Below are positions 34,321 to 41,918 of a stretch of DNA of 43,752 bases, piece after piece. Under the pieces are notes generated by a model that was not told where the DNA came from, ran no database searches, and saw nothing but the letters and a program-made list of their open reading frames with translations. Position numbers and translations under genes: made by a program. Each line of letters starts with the position of its first letter. Positions within the stretch are counted from its first letter, which is position 1. Origin of the DNA: Methanomicrobiales archaeon HGW-Methanomicrobiales-6 (GTDB lineage: Archaea > Halobacteriota > Methanomicrobia > Methanomicrobiales > Methanoculleaceae); assembly GCA_002839575.1 (NCBI GenBank), contig PGYH01000001.1, positions 1-43,752 of the forward strand. Direction: 5' to 3'.

Positions 34321-35406
34321 TCAGTCCTCTCCCGCCCGAACGACGTGGACCGACGCCGCCGTAAACGAGGCGGTAACCTGGCTCCCTTCCCTGAGGTCCA
34401 GGTCTTCCACCGCCTTCCAGGAGAGGACGGACGAGAGAGGGAACCCGCAGTCGACCGTCACCCTGCTGAACGGGCCGCGCGGGACGACGGACGTCACCGT
34501 GCCGGGGAGGATGTTCCCGTCAAAGACCCTCCTCCCTCTGATCGCCGGGGCAATCCGGATGTCCTCCGACCTGATGCAGAGAGAGACCCTCTCCCCCCGG
34601 GAAAACGACGATCTCGCCCGGATCCGGGCGTTGCCGATGTCGACGGCAGACATGCCGTCTTCAGCGGCCACGACGACCCCGTCGACGACGTTCTCAATGC
34701 CGACGAACCGGGCGACGTTCCGGCTTGCCGGGAGGGTGAAGACCTCTCTCGGTGTCCCCACCTGTGCAAACGTCCCGTCCATCAGCACCCCTATCCGGTG
34801 GGCGAGCCGCTGCCCCTGGTACATGTCGTGGGTCGAGAAGAGGATCGTCGTGCCGAGGTCGCGGTTGATCCGGATGACCAGCTCCTCGATCATCTCCACC
34901 GAGACCGGGTCGAGGTTCGCGGTCGGCTCGTCCATCAGGAGGACTTCCGGCTCGATCACCATCGCCCGGGCGAGAGCCACCCGCTGCATCTCCCCACCCG
35001 AGAGCGTCCTTGCCCGCCGTTCCCCGTAACCGGCAAGCCCGACCGTATCGAGGGCTTCCTCGATCCGGGTATGGATCTCGCTTTTGCTCGTGCCCCGGAA
35101 CCGGAGCCCGACGGCGATGTTTTCCGTGACCGTCGTGTTGAAGACAGCAGGCTTCTGGAAGACCATCCCCATCATCCGGCGGATGGAGAGGCGCCTTTCC
35201 TTATCCGCATGGATGTCGAGGCCGTTGATGCGGATCGTCCCTTCCGTTGGGGTATCGAGGAGGTCGATGAGGCGCAACAGGGTCGACTTCCCGGCCCCGC
35301 TCGGCCCGATGACGGCGAAGATCTCTCCCCGGTTCACCTGTCCGGTGACGCCGGCGAGCACCGTCGTATCGTCGAAGTTTTTTGAGACGCTATCGAGTTC
35401 AATCAT
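34321..35406 (-). CDS. tupC: Tungstate ABC transporter ATP-binding protein
   Basis: A 361-residue ATPase that powers tungstate import. Walker A GPSGAGKST (34-42), Q loop MVFQKPAVF, signature LSGGEMQR, Walker B VLLMDEPTANLD and switch histidine STHDM are complete. The C-terminal third (about 240-361) resembles an oxyanion-binding MOP/TOBE domain, which in Mo/W transporters can sense substrate and shut transport. It follows tupB with a 4-base gap in the order tupA-tupB-tupC. ATG at 35406. The tungstate assignment rests on the TupA partner. Confidence 0.9.
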   Translation of the reverse strand: MIELDSVSKNFDDTTVLAGVTGQVNRGEIFAVIGPSGAGKSTLLRLIDLLDTPTEGTIRINGLDIHADKERRLSIRRMMGMVFQKPAVFNTTVTENIAVGLRFRGTSKSEIHTRIEEALDTVGLAGYGERRARTLSGGEMQRVALARAMVIEPEVLLMDEPTANLDPVSVEMIEELVIRINRDLGTTILFSTHDMYQGQRLAHRIGVLMDGTFAQVGTPREVFTLPASRNVARFVGIENVVDGVVVAAEDGMSAVDIGNARIRARSSFSRGERVSLCIRSEDIRIAPAIRGRRVFDGNILPGTVTSVVPRGPFSRVTVDCGFPLSSVLSWKAVEDLDLREGSQVTASFTAASVHVVRAGED

Positions 35407-35410
35407 GAGA

Positions 35411-36112
35411 TCACCGGTGCTGCACCCTGGCTATAGCGAGATTGACGCCGAGGGCGATGACGAGGAGGACGATACCGAGCGCGATGGACTGGGAGATGTT
35501 CCCCATCGACGTCTCGAGCGATATCGCGGTCGTCAGCACCCGGGTCGAACTCGCAAACGACGACGCCATGATGTTGCCGCCGACGAGGATCGCCGCCCCG
35601 ACCTCGGAGATTGCACGCCCGAATCCGACCGCGACGGCCGCGAGGATCGCAAACCGGGCCTCTTTCATGATGTTTATGAGGAACTGGAGCCGTGTCGCCC
35701 CGAGCGAGTAGAGGGTATCCCTGATCACCGGGTCGACCCCAGAGAGCGCGGATATCGTGAGGCCGGTCAGAATCGGCAGGACGAGGACCGTCTGTGCGAT
35801 GACCATGGCGGTCGGGGTGAAGAGCAGCCGCAGAAAGCCGAACGGGCCGACCCGGGATATGAGCAGGAATATCAGGAGCCCTACGACGACCGTCGGGAGG
35901 GAGTAGAGCGTCTGAATCAGGTTGATGAGACTCTTCTTTCCGGGGAACGTGCTGAAGTTGATGGCGGCCCCGAGCGGAACGGCGAACAGCGTGGCGATGA
36001 TCGTTGCGGTGAGCGATATGATGATGCTTCGTGCGGCGATGGCCATCACGTCGGGATCAAGCGTGACGATGAGCCGGATCGCCTCCAGGAATCCTTCGAT
36101 GATCTCGTACAT
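35411..36112 (-). CDS. tupB: Tungstate ABC transporter permease
   Basis: A 233-residue permease with about five to six membrane segments. The EAA loop that contacts the ATPase reads SLGATRLQFLINIMKEARFAILAAVAVGFGRAISEVGAAILVGG, and LFTPTAMVIAQTVLVLPILTGLTIS precedes it; this composition is typical of TupB. ATG at 36112. It stands 50 bases after tupA and touches tupC, so the three form one import operon. Confidence 0.92.
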   Translation of the reverse strand: MYEIIEGFLEAIRLIVTLDPDVMAIAARSIIISLTATIIATLFAVPLGAAINFSTFPGKKSLINLIQTLYSLPTVVVGLLIFLLISRVGPFGFLRLLFTPTAMVIAQTVLVLPILTGLTISALSGVDPVIRDTLYSLGATRLQFLINIMKEARFAILAAVAVGFGRAISEVGAAILVGGNIMASSFASSTRVLTTAISLETSMGNISQSIALGIVLLVIALGVNLAIARVQHR

Positions 36113-36162
36113 GCTCTCTACCTGACTTTACGCGGCCGAAAAAAAGGGTGATTTAAGCCGGA

Positions 36163-37089
36163 TCAAGCGATCGGATCCTTCACTTCAGCCTGGGGCACGC
36201 CGATCTTCTCCCAGTCGTCCTGGGCAGCGTAGAAGAGCGGTTGGCCGTACTGGTCGACACCGAAGGAGGCGATCTCCTTCTGGACATCGTCGGATATCAT
36301 GAAGTTGACCCAGTCTTTCGCGACGGTGCTGTTGATATCGGGGTACTTCTCCGGGTTGATCTGCATGGCGCAGTAGACGTTGAGCAGGATGTCGCCCTCG
36401 TCCACGAGCGTCACGAGGTCGAGATCGCCCTTGTAGGCAAGGTAGGTCCCGATGTCGGAGAGGGTGTAGGCCTGTTTCTCGTTCGCCATCGTCAGGGTTG
36501 CACCCATGCCCGTCCCGGCCTCCTGGTACCAGTCGCCGGAGCCCTGCACGTCCGCAGAGTAGTTGAACCCGGCGCCCTTCCAGATGGCCTTCTCCTTGGA
36601 GTGCGTGCCCGACGCGTCGCCGCGCGAGACGAAGACGACATCCGATCCGTCGGCCATTCCCGTCTCGCGGATGGCGGTGAACGCCGCCTCAGGCTGCATG
36701 CCCTTGATGCCTGCCGGGTCGGATTCGGGGCCGACGAGGACGAAGTAGTTGTAGGCGAAGACGCGCCGGTCGGTACCGTAGCCATCGGCGAGGAAGGCAT
36801 CTTCACGCGCACGGTCGTGCACCATCAGGACGTCCACGTCGCCGTTCTGTCCGTATTCGATCGCCTTGCCGGTCCCGGCGGAGACGATCAGCACTTCGGC
36901 GTTGTACTTCTCCTCGAAGATCGGTGTGAGGTGGTCGAGGAGCTTGGTGTCGTAGAGACTCGTCGTCGTGGCGATACGAAGCTGCTGCGTCTCCACGGGG
37001 GTCGGGTCGGATGTCGTCCCGGTACAGCCGCAGATCAGCATGAGGGCGACCATCACGGCCGCAACGGCAAAAATAATTCGTTTATGCAT
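36163..37089 (-). CDS. tupA: Tungstate-binding lipoprotein
   Basis: A 308-residue solute-binding protein. The signal and lipobox MALMLICGC near residues 16-24 predicts a lipid-anchored cysteine, on the outer face of the membrane. TTTSLYDTKLLDHLTPIFEEKY, GDVDVLMVHDRAREDAFLADGYGTDRRVFAYNYFVLVGPESDPAGI and VSRGDASGTHSKEKAIW are classic TupA signatures, including the TTTS and GDASGTH segments that contact tungstate. ATG at 37089 is chosen over the TTG at 37098. A TATA box ATTTAAAT at 37121-37128 predicts a very short leader, and GTAT-caca-ATAC lies between the box and the start. Confidence 0.95.
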   Translation of the reverse strand: MHKRIIFAVAAVMVALMLICGCTGTTSDPTPVETQQLRIATTTSLYDTKLLDHLTPIFEEKYNAEVLIVSAGTGKAIEYGQNGDVDVLMVHDRAREDAFLADGYGTDRRVFAYNYFVLVGPESDPAGIKGMQPEAAFTAIRETGMADGSDVVFVSRGDASGTHSKEKAIWKGAGFNYSADVQGSGDWYQEAGTGMGATLTMANEKQAYTLSDIGTYLAYKGDLDLVTLVDEGDILLNVYCAMQINPEKYPDINSTVAKDWVNFMISDDVQKEIASFGVDQYGQPLFYAAQDDWEKIGVPQAEVKDPIA

Positions 37090-37104
37090 AGTTATCAATT
37101 AGAT

Positions 37105-37214
37105 GTATCACAATACGTGCATTTAAATAGATGCGTTTTGAGTTAATGGCAACTTAATATAATTAATGGATTTTACAAATGAGGTTATTAAATGGGATGT
37201 TGTTGATTTGCCCT
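37105..37214. promoter_or_regulatory. tupA promoter region with small dyads
   Basis: For minus-strand tupA, the TATA box is ATTTAAAT at 37121-37128. GTATcacaATAC at 37105-37116 is a 4+4 dyad just downstream, able to act as an operator. Farther upstream two TTAATGG copies (37143-37149 and 37162-37168) flank an AT-rich run. Whether a ModE- or TunR-like regulator binds here is unknown. Confidence 0.35.
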
Positions 37215-37913
37215 TCACCCCATCACGATATCGCGGTAGGCATCGCCGTCCGCTTCGACAAACAGGACTGCCTTCCCACCGATGAAAGCGGGCTTCGGGA
37301 ACTTTCGGAGAGCTACGGTTCCGTTCCCGACCGCCGCACCGTCCCGGGTCTGGACCCGGTCGACGCCGGAAGCGAGGATTGCGGCGACCGTCTGGCTGCC
37401 CCGAAGGTCCCGGGTCGTCCCCTTCTGGACGAACCTGCCGTCGTTTCCGGATGCTGCGAGCCCGATGCCGGCAAGCGCGCCGATGACGCCGTCTTCGGTG
37501 CCGCCGAGCCCCTCGAGGCGGATTCCGGCCTGGTGGGCAAGCGAGCGCGCCTGCTCCTGCGTCACGATGCTCGACTTTGCCGAGAGCCCGAAACGGGAGA
37601 GGGTGCCGTTGATGTTCCGGTCGGTGGCGACGCAGACCCCGGGGTCGCTCCCCTCGATGAAGTCGGCAAGCATCAGTTCCTTTGCCGCCGCAAAGACGTC
37701 GGCCGCGATCCCGTTCCCGGTATCCTGGATGTGGATGACCGCGGAACTGTTGTGGGAAGTGTAGGGGACGTCGGGATGGACAAAGAGCTGGTGGCGGGTC
37801 ACTCCGGTCACCGTGTACGACCGGGCGAGTTCTGCTGCAATCGCGCGGGCGAGCCGTCCGGTTCCCCGGGACTCGCGGGTGTCGGTGTCGTCAATGCCAA
37901 GGTAGAGGGTCAT
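37215..37913 (-). CDS. Short TiaS-like protein
   Basis: A 232-residue protein similar to the N-terminal half of TiaS (tRNA-Ile2 agmatinylcytidine synthetase, COG1571). The opening LYLGIDDTDTRESRGTG carries the DDTD metal/ATP motif (residues 7-10); HPDVPYTSHNSSAVIHI, GSDPGVCVATD and EGLGGTEDGVIGALAGIG parallel TiaS blocks. Full-length TiaS is over 400 residues with an OB fold and zinc ribbon for tRNA binding; both are absent, so a different substrate is likely. ATG at 37913 (MTLYLGIDD) gives the natural start. It sits between tupA and the molybdenum storage homologue, both on the same strand, so a link with metal use deserves a check. An unrelated methanogenesis-marker protein with a DDTD motif is an alternative. 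Confidence 0.65.
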   Translation of the reverse strand: MTLYLGIDDTDTRESRGTGRLARAIAAELARSYTVTGVTRHQLFVHPDVPYTSHNSSAVIHIQDTGNGIAADVFAAAKELMLADFIEGSDPGVCVATDRNINGTLSRFGLSAKSSIVTQEQARSLAHQAGIRLEGLGGTEDGVIGALAGIGLAASGNDGRFVQKGTTRDLRGSQTVAAILASGVDRVQTRDGAAVGNGTVALRKFPKPAFIGGKAVLFVEADGDAYRDIVMG

Positions 37914-37999
37914 GGAATCGCTCGTGTGCTGTACTGATCCGCCCACAAGACTAAAGAAGGCTTCTCTGGAGTTAATCAAAAAAGGTTGACTCCGGGTTG

Positions 38000-38806
38000 T
38001 CAGGCCCGAATGATGGTGCCGACCCGCTCCCCGTTCACGGCCTTTGCGATGTTACCCGGGACGTGGGCGTTCACCACCTTGATCTCTGTGATATGGACGG
38101 CGTCGCGGAGGAGCTCGACCGCTTTCGGTTCGAGCACCATATCCTCCATCTCCATCTCGATGAGTTCGTCGGCCGTGATCTCCGGGATGAACTCAGCGTC
38201 GGGGTTCACGAACGGGTTTTCCGTAAACAGTCCATCCACGTTCTTCCCGAGGATGCAGTTCTTCCCGCCGACCACCTCGGCCATCAGGAACGCCCCGGTA
38301 TCGGTCCGGTGCGGCGGGATGCTCCCGAGTTTCGGCGGGTGCTCATACAGCCCGTAGGGCGGGGTGCCCTGCACGACCGGCAGCATCCCGAGGGATATGA
38401 GCGAGGGGAGGTTTAAGAGGTCGTCTGTGTGGATCCGGGTGCCGTTGTACTTCGAGAAGAGGATGGACATCATGATCGCGTTCTGCTCGCTGATCTTGCC
38501 CGCAAGTTCCGCAAGCACCCCCGTCGGCATGCCGAGATCGATCCCGACGTCGAGGATGTGCCGCACCCGGACGCCGCCGCCGGTGGCGACCAGAATCTTG
38601 TTCTTCCGGGAGAGTTCCCCGATCTCTTCGACCAGCGGGAACATCACTTCCCGCCCGTAGTCGATAACGCCGTGGCCCCCGATCTTGATCACGTTCAGGT
38701 CCGGCATGATCCTGACCTGTTTGCCGCTTCTGGTCTCGCGGAGCAGCCCCCGCCGGACAAGACTCTCACCACGGAACCTCGATTCCATCTCAAAACGTTC
38801 TGCCAT
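38000..38806 (-). CDS. Molybdenum storage protein homologue (MosA/MosB-like)
   Basis: A 268-residue amino-acid-kinase-fold protein, close in sequence to the Azotobacter MoSto subunits that pack polyoxomolybdate or polytungstate in an ATP-dependent cage. Matching blocks: MPDLNVIKIGGHGVID (34-49), PLVEEI, TGGGVRVRHILDVGIDLGMPTGVLAEL (75-101), PPYGLYEHPP (149-158), SIPPHRTDTGAFLMAE (162-177), NVDGLFTENP (189-198) and VVNAHVPGNIAKAVNGERVGTIIR (244-267). The histidine triplet of MosA after PPY is not present (GLYEH instead), so it is nearer MosB there, and only one gene is found, implying a homo-oligomer. It will be mislabelled UMP kinase by simple annotation. It lies between tup and mod transporter operons. 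ATG at 38806. Confidence 0.85.
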   Translation of the reverse strand: MAERFEMESRFRGESLVRRGLLRETRSGKQVRIMPDLNVIKIGGHGVIDYGREVMFPLVEEIGELSRKNKILVATGGGVRVRHILDVGIDLGMPTGVLAELAGKISEQNAIMMSILFSKYNGTRIHTDDLLNLPSLISLGMLPVVQGTPPYGLYEHPPKLGSIPPHRTDTGAFLMAEVVGGKNCILGKNVDGLFTENPFVNPDAEFIPEITADELIEMEMEDMVLEPKAVELLRDAVHITEIKVVNAHVPGNIAKAVNGERVGTIIRA

Positions 38807-38853
38807 ATTTTACCCTTACATTTTTTATGAAAGAAAACATTAAGTGTCTTTGC

Positions 38854-38873
38854 GATATACCTGCTGGTATATC
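38854..38873. promoter_or_regulatory. Perfect 8+4+8 palindrome between divergent genes
   Basis: GATATACC-tgct-GGTATATC lies 48 bases upstream of the molybdenum storage homologue start (38806) and 25 bases upstream of the 78-residue gene start (38898). Each arm contains a TATA-like core, so it could be an operator and promoter element at once, controlling both genes in response to Mo or W. Confidence 0.6.
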
Positions 38874-38897
38874 AACTGGTATGGGATGGAGAGAACC

Positions 38898-39134
38898 ATG
38901 AAGATCTATGTACGTGAACGCCAGAAAGTCGGCACCGGCGTGAAGCAGCCCCGGTTCCGCGTCGTCGCCGTCATCGAAGAGCAGGGTGAGAGCAAGCACC
39001 TGAAGGTGGAGAGCGTCCACTTCAGAAAGATCGAGCTCGAACAGATTGGAAAGGACATCGGGGCGGAGATTGTCTACCTCGAGGAGATGCCCGAGGAAGA
39101 GCGGGGCGAGATGAAGGCGGCGGAAGCAGCGTAA
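38898..39134 (+). CDS. 78-residue conserved-looking protein of unknown function
   Basis: A 78-residue acidic protein, MKIYVRERQKVGTG at the start and EEMPEEERGEMKAAEAA at the end. A beta-beta-alpha pattern is likely: KIYVRER, FRVVAVIE, LKVESVHF, then a helix FRKIELEQIGKDIG and strand AEIVYLEE. It has no cysteine and no histidine other than two in KHLKVESVHF. ATG at 38898 has GGAG six bases before it; the upstream 18 codons are spurious. It diverges from the storage protein homologue across 91 bases. I do not recognise the family. A small accessory or sensor role with the storage protein is inference only. Confidence 0.7.
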   Translation: MKIYVRERQKVGTGVKQPRFRVVAVIEEQGESKHLKVESVHFRKIELEQIGKDIGAEIVYLEEMPEEERGEMKAAEAA

Positions 39135-39183
39135 TCAAACCGACTCCCTTTTTTCTTACAACAACAAGACCTTCTGCGATCGG

Positions 39184-39555
39184 ATGTCCACACACGAGCA
39201 TGACGATATCTTCGAGGCGGCAACGAGGATCCTCCTCGAAGAGGATCGGTGCATAACCATCAGTTTCTACCCGGGCGGCATCACCATACGCTTCCCCACG
39301 ACCCGGAAACTTGCCGAGCACCTCGGGATCCCGCATTACTACGTCCTCCCCCGGTTCGGGGCGATGGAGCGGGACGGGCTTATCCGCCGGGCTGAGCGGG
39401 TCGGCATCTCCACCACGGCCGCGGGGACCGAACGGCTCCTCGCGGTCATGGCGGAGCGCCACGGCGCGTGCGCGGAAGAGATCCTGGGTCCCGGGATCCT
39501 CCGGGCGCTCAAGATCCGCGCTTCTCAGGCCTCTTCCCCTTCTCCCGGCGAGTAG
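39184..39555 (+). CDS. Winged-helix protein, candidate Mo/W regulator
   Basis: A 123-residue protein with a winged-helix pattern: TTRKLAEHLGIPHYYVLPRFGAMERDGLIRRAERVGISTTAAGTERLLAVM (about residues 40-90) has a helix-turn-helix, a recognition helix and a wing leading into a final helix. The N-terminal segment has CITISFYPGGITIRFP, a beta hairpin. No MOP/TOBE molybdate-binding domain is attached, so it is not a standard ModE. It ends overlapping modC by 31 bases, tail to tail, and follows the 78-residue gene by 49 bases, so both may be one transcript. Regulation of the surrounding Mo/W genes is suggested only by place. Confidence 0.65.
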   Translation: MSTHEHDDIFEAATRILLEEDRCITISFYPGGITIRFPTTRKLAEHLGIPHYYVLPRFGAMERDGLIRRAERVGISTTAAGTERLLAVMAERHGACAEEILGPGILRALKIRASQASSPSPGE

Positions 39556-40583
39556 ACGTGCGCCGCCGAAGGCCGGAAGGCGAGGCAGACGGTATCACCC
39601 GGGGCGATTGCGGCCTCTTCGAACCCCTGCCGCGTCAGCGTCACCCGAAACGGAACTCCGGCATCGACAGAGACCCGGACCAGCCCCCCGTTAGGCCGCA
39701 CTGAATCCACGCGGCCGGAAATAACATTCCTTCCGTTCTCCGGCAGGGCGGTCTTCGACAGCAGGATCTCTTCCGGCCGGATGGCAACGGAGACGGGACC
39801 GGGTATACCGTTTTCCACCCGTATCCTGAGATCTCCCACCGCGACCGTCCCGTCGGGCGACCCCGTTCCGCGAAAGAGGTTCTCCACCCCGACAAAACCC
39901 GCGACGAAGTCGGAGTTCGGTCGCCGGAAGATCTCCTCGGGTGTTCCCACCTGGATCACGTCGCCACCCTGCATGATCGCCACCCGGTCGGCGAGGTCGA
40001 AAACCTCCTCGAAGTTATGGGTGATATGGACGATTGTCGTCCCGGTGGCTTTGTGGATCCGGGCGAGTTCCGCCCGCAGGCTCTCACGCGTCTTCACGTC
40101 CAGCGCGGACAGCGGCTCGTCGAGCAGCAGGGCTTCCGGATCCATCACCAGCGCCCGGGCGATCGCTGTGCGCTGCTGCTCGCCGCCGGAGAGCGTGCCC
40201 GGATAGCGGTGGAGCAGGTGGCTGATGTTTAAGAGTTCGGCACTCTCCTCCACTTTCCCGCGGATGAACGCGGGATCGGCACGGTGGGACTTCAGCCCGA
40301 AGGCGATGTTCGCCTCAACTGTCAGGTGTGGAAAGAGCATGTAGTCCTGATAGACCATACCGATGTTTCGCTCCCGTGCGGGGACATCTGTGATGTCCCG
40401 GTCGTTTAAGAGAATTCTCCCCGAGTCGGGGCTGTAGATCCCGGCGATCGTCTCAAGAAGGATCGTCTTTCCTGCACCGGTAGGACCGAGGACGATGAAG
40501 TACTCGCCGTCTCCGATCGAGAGCGAGATGTTGGATAGCGTGAATTCTCCGAGGCTCTTTGACACAGAGTCGATGGTAAGCAT
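39525..40583 (-). CDS. modC: Molybdate/tungstate ABC transporter ATP-binding protein
   Basis: A 352-residue import ATPase with C-terminal MOP/TOBE-like region (about 240-345). Walker A LGPTGAGKTILLE (I in place of the usual S/T after GKT), Q loop MVYQDYMLFPHLTV, signature LSGGEQQR, Walker B ALLLDEPLSALD and the switch histidine HITHNFEEV are all visible. It is the last of modA-trmO-modB-modC, 12 bases after modB. Its 3' end overlaps the winged-helix gene. Archaeal WtpC is an equally good name; the metal preference cannot be read here. Confidence 0.92.
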   Translation of the reverse strand: MLTIDSVSKSLGEFTLSNISLSIGDGEYFIVLGPTGAGKTILLETIAGIYSPDSGRILLNDRDITDVPARERNIGMVYQDYMLFPHLTVEANIAFGLKSHRADPAFIRGKVEESAELLNISHLLHRYPGTLSGGEQQRTAIARALVMDPEALLLDEPLSALDVKTRESLRAELARIHKATGTTIVHITHNFEEVFDLADRVAIMQGGDVIQVGTPEEIFRRPNSDFVAGFVGVENLFRGTGSPDGTVAVGDLRIRVENGIPGPVSVAIRPEEILLSKTALPENGRNVISGRVDSVRPNGGLVRVSVDAGVPFRVTLTRQGFEEAAIAPGDTVCLAFRPSAAHVYSPGEGEEA

Positions 40584-40595
40584 GGGTAAACCTCC

Positions 40596-41393
40596 TCAAT
40601 AGACGTGCGTGGCTCCGCCGTAGCGCTCAAAGACGTAGAGCGAGATGACCGAGATCAGGATGAGGATCGTCGCCGCAGAGATGGCGTACTCGAGTTTTCC
40701 GGTGGACATGTTCAGGAAGAGCGAGAGTGGGAGCGTCTCGGTCTTCATCCGCGTTGCGCCGGCAAGCATCAGCGCGGCGCCGAACTCACCGATCCCCTTC
40801 GACCAGGTGATCACCGACCCGGCGAGGAGACCGTTTGAGGACATGGGAAGGGTGACCCGCCAGAAGGCCTGCGCGTCGGTGCAGCCGAGGGTCTTTGCCA
40901 CGTACTCGTAGCGGGGGTTGACGCCCTGGAACGTCGAACGGGTCACCCTGAGCATGTAGGGCAGGTTTACGAAGAACTGGGCCACGATGATCCCGAGCGG
41001 CGTAAAGACAAAGGTGAGCCCCGCCGCGGCAAGTGACTTTCCTACCGGGGATACCCCGAAGAAGAGCAGAAGCCCCACGCCCGCCACGAGCGGCGGGAGC
41101 GCCATCGGGATATCCATCAGCATGTTCATCACCGTCTTGCCCGGGAACGTGTAGCGGGCGAGGGCGTAGGCCACCGGCACGGCGACCAGGATGCAGAGGA
41201 GCGTCGAGATGATGGAGGTGATGATCGAGAGCCTGATGGCGAACTGGATCTCCTCGGAGAGAAGGCATTCGATGAGAACGGCCGGCGGGGAATGGGTGAC
41301 CACCCCGACGAGGACCATTATGATGAAGGCGGCGATGAGGAGAGCGACCGCAACGGTCGCCATCCGAAAATAGGAGGAGTTCTTCAGGTTCAT
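40596..41393 (-). CDS. modB: Molybdate/tungstate ABC transporter permease
   Basis: A 265-residue permease with about six membrane helices. The EAA motif region is KTLGCTDAQAFWRVTLPMSSNGLLAGSVITWSKGIGEFGAALMLAG, and IPMALPPLVAGVGLLLFFG is typical of ModB/WtpB. The ATG at 41393 overlaps the trmO stop (ATGA), so the methyltransferase and permease are translationally coupled. Confidence 0.93.
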   Translation of the reverse strand: MNLKNSSYFRMATVAVALLIAAFIIMVLVGVVTHSPPAVLIECLLSEEIQFAIRLSIITSIISTLLCILVAVPVAYALARYTFPGKTVMNMLMDIPMALPPLVAGVGLLLFFGVSPVGKSLAAAGLTFVFTPLGIIVAQFFVNLPYMLRVTRSTFQGVNPRYEYVAKTLGCTDAQAFWRVTLPMSSNGLLAGSVITWSKGIGEFGAALMLAGATRMKTETLPLSLFLNMSTGKLEYAISAATILILISVISLYVFERYGGATHVY

Positions 41394-41893
41394 GAAGACT
41401 CCTCATGCTCCCGGAGATCCTTTGGGGAGAAACTCTTGAGTTTCACCTCCTCGATGTGCTTTGCGTCGACCCAGCCGCTCCGGACGTCGTCGCGATGGTC
41501 GAACTGGCGGACGTAGGGTTTGATGTCTAAGAGCGGCGTGCCGTCCAGCACGTCGATCCCGCGGACCCGGACGGTGTTGCCCTCGACGGAGACGACCTCG
41601 ACGAGGGAGATCCCGATCGGGTTCGGGCGGTTGAAATGGCGGATGGCAAAGATCCCCCGTTCCTTGCTGCCGTCGACGAACGGACGCTCGAGCAGGCGGA
41701 AACCCTTTGCCTGGTGGAAGTGGTAGAGGAGGATGATATAAGAGAATCCCTCGACCCCTTCGAGCCCTTCGGCATACTCGGGAAAGACCTCGATCGTCCC
41801 CTCCGCTTCGGAGAAGATGCTCTGGATGGGCGTGGTGTCCTGGTCGGTGAACGGTGAGTGAATGGTTCCGATGATCTGGTAGGTGACTTCCAT
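41390..41893 (-). CDS. trmO: TrmO/TsaA-like tRNA methyltransferase (UPF0066)
   Basis: A 167-residue TsaA/TrmO-family protein. In bacteria TrmO N6-methylates t6A37 of tRNA using SAM; the small beta-barrel with IGTIHSPF at the start, AIRHFNRPNPIGISLVEVVSVEGNTVRVRGIDVLDGTPLLDIKPYV in the core is characteristic. ATG at 41893 (MEVTYQIIG) is chosen; an open extension of 46 codons upstream lies in and past the modA 3' end and is spurious. It lies 25 bases after modA and overlaps modB by four, so it is embedded in the Mo/W transporter operon. Archaeal members could have a role other than tRNA modification. Confidence 0.9.
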   Translation of the reverse strand: MEVTYQIIGTIHSPFTDQDTTPIQSIFSEAEGTIEVFPEYAEGLEGVEGFSYIILLYHFHQAKGFRLLERPFVDGSKERGIFAIRHFNRPNPIGISLVEVVSVEGNTVRVRGIDVLDGTPLLDIKPYVRQFDHRDDVRSGWVDAKHIEEVKLKSFSPKDLREHEESS

Positions 41894-41918
41894 GCGACTT
41901 CTCCCCCTTCCTGGTTTA

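Noticed and set aside
37105-37214. Moco/Tuco riboswitch upstream of tupA
   Set aside because: The TATA box leaves almost no leader, and the segment is AT-rich without the required stems.
38000-38806. UMP kinase (pyrH) call
   Set aside because: The amino-acid-kinase fold is shared, but the IPPHRTDTGAFL and VVNAHVPGN blocks match molybdenum storage subunits, and the setting is Mo/W transport.
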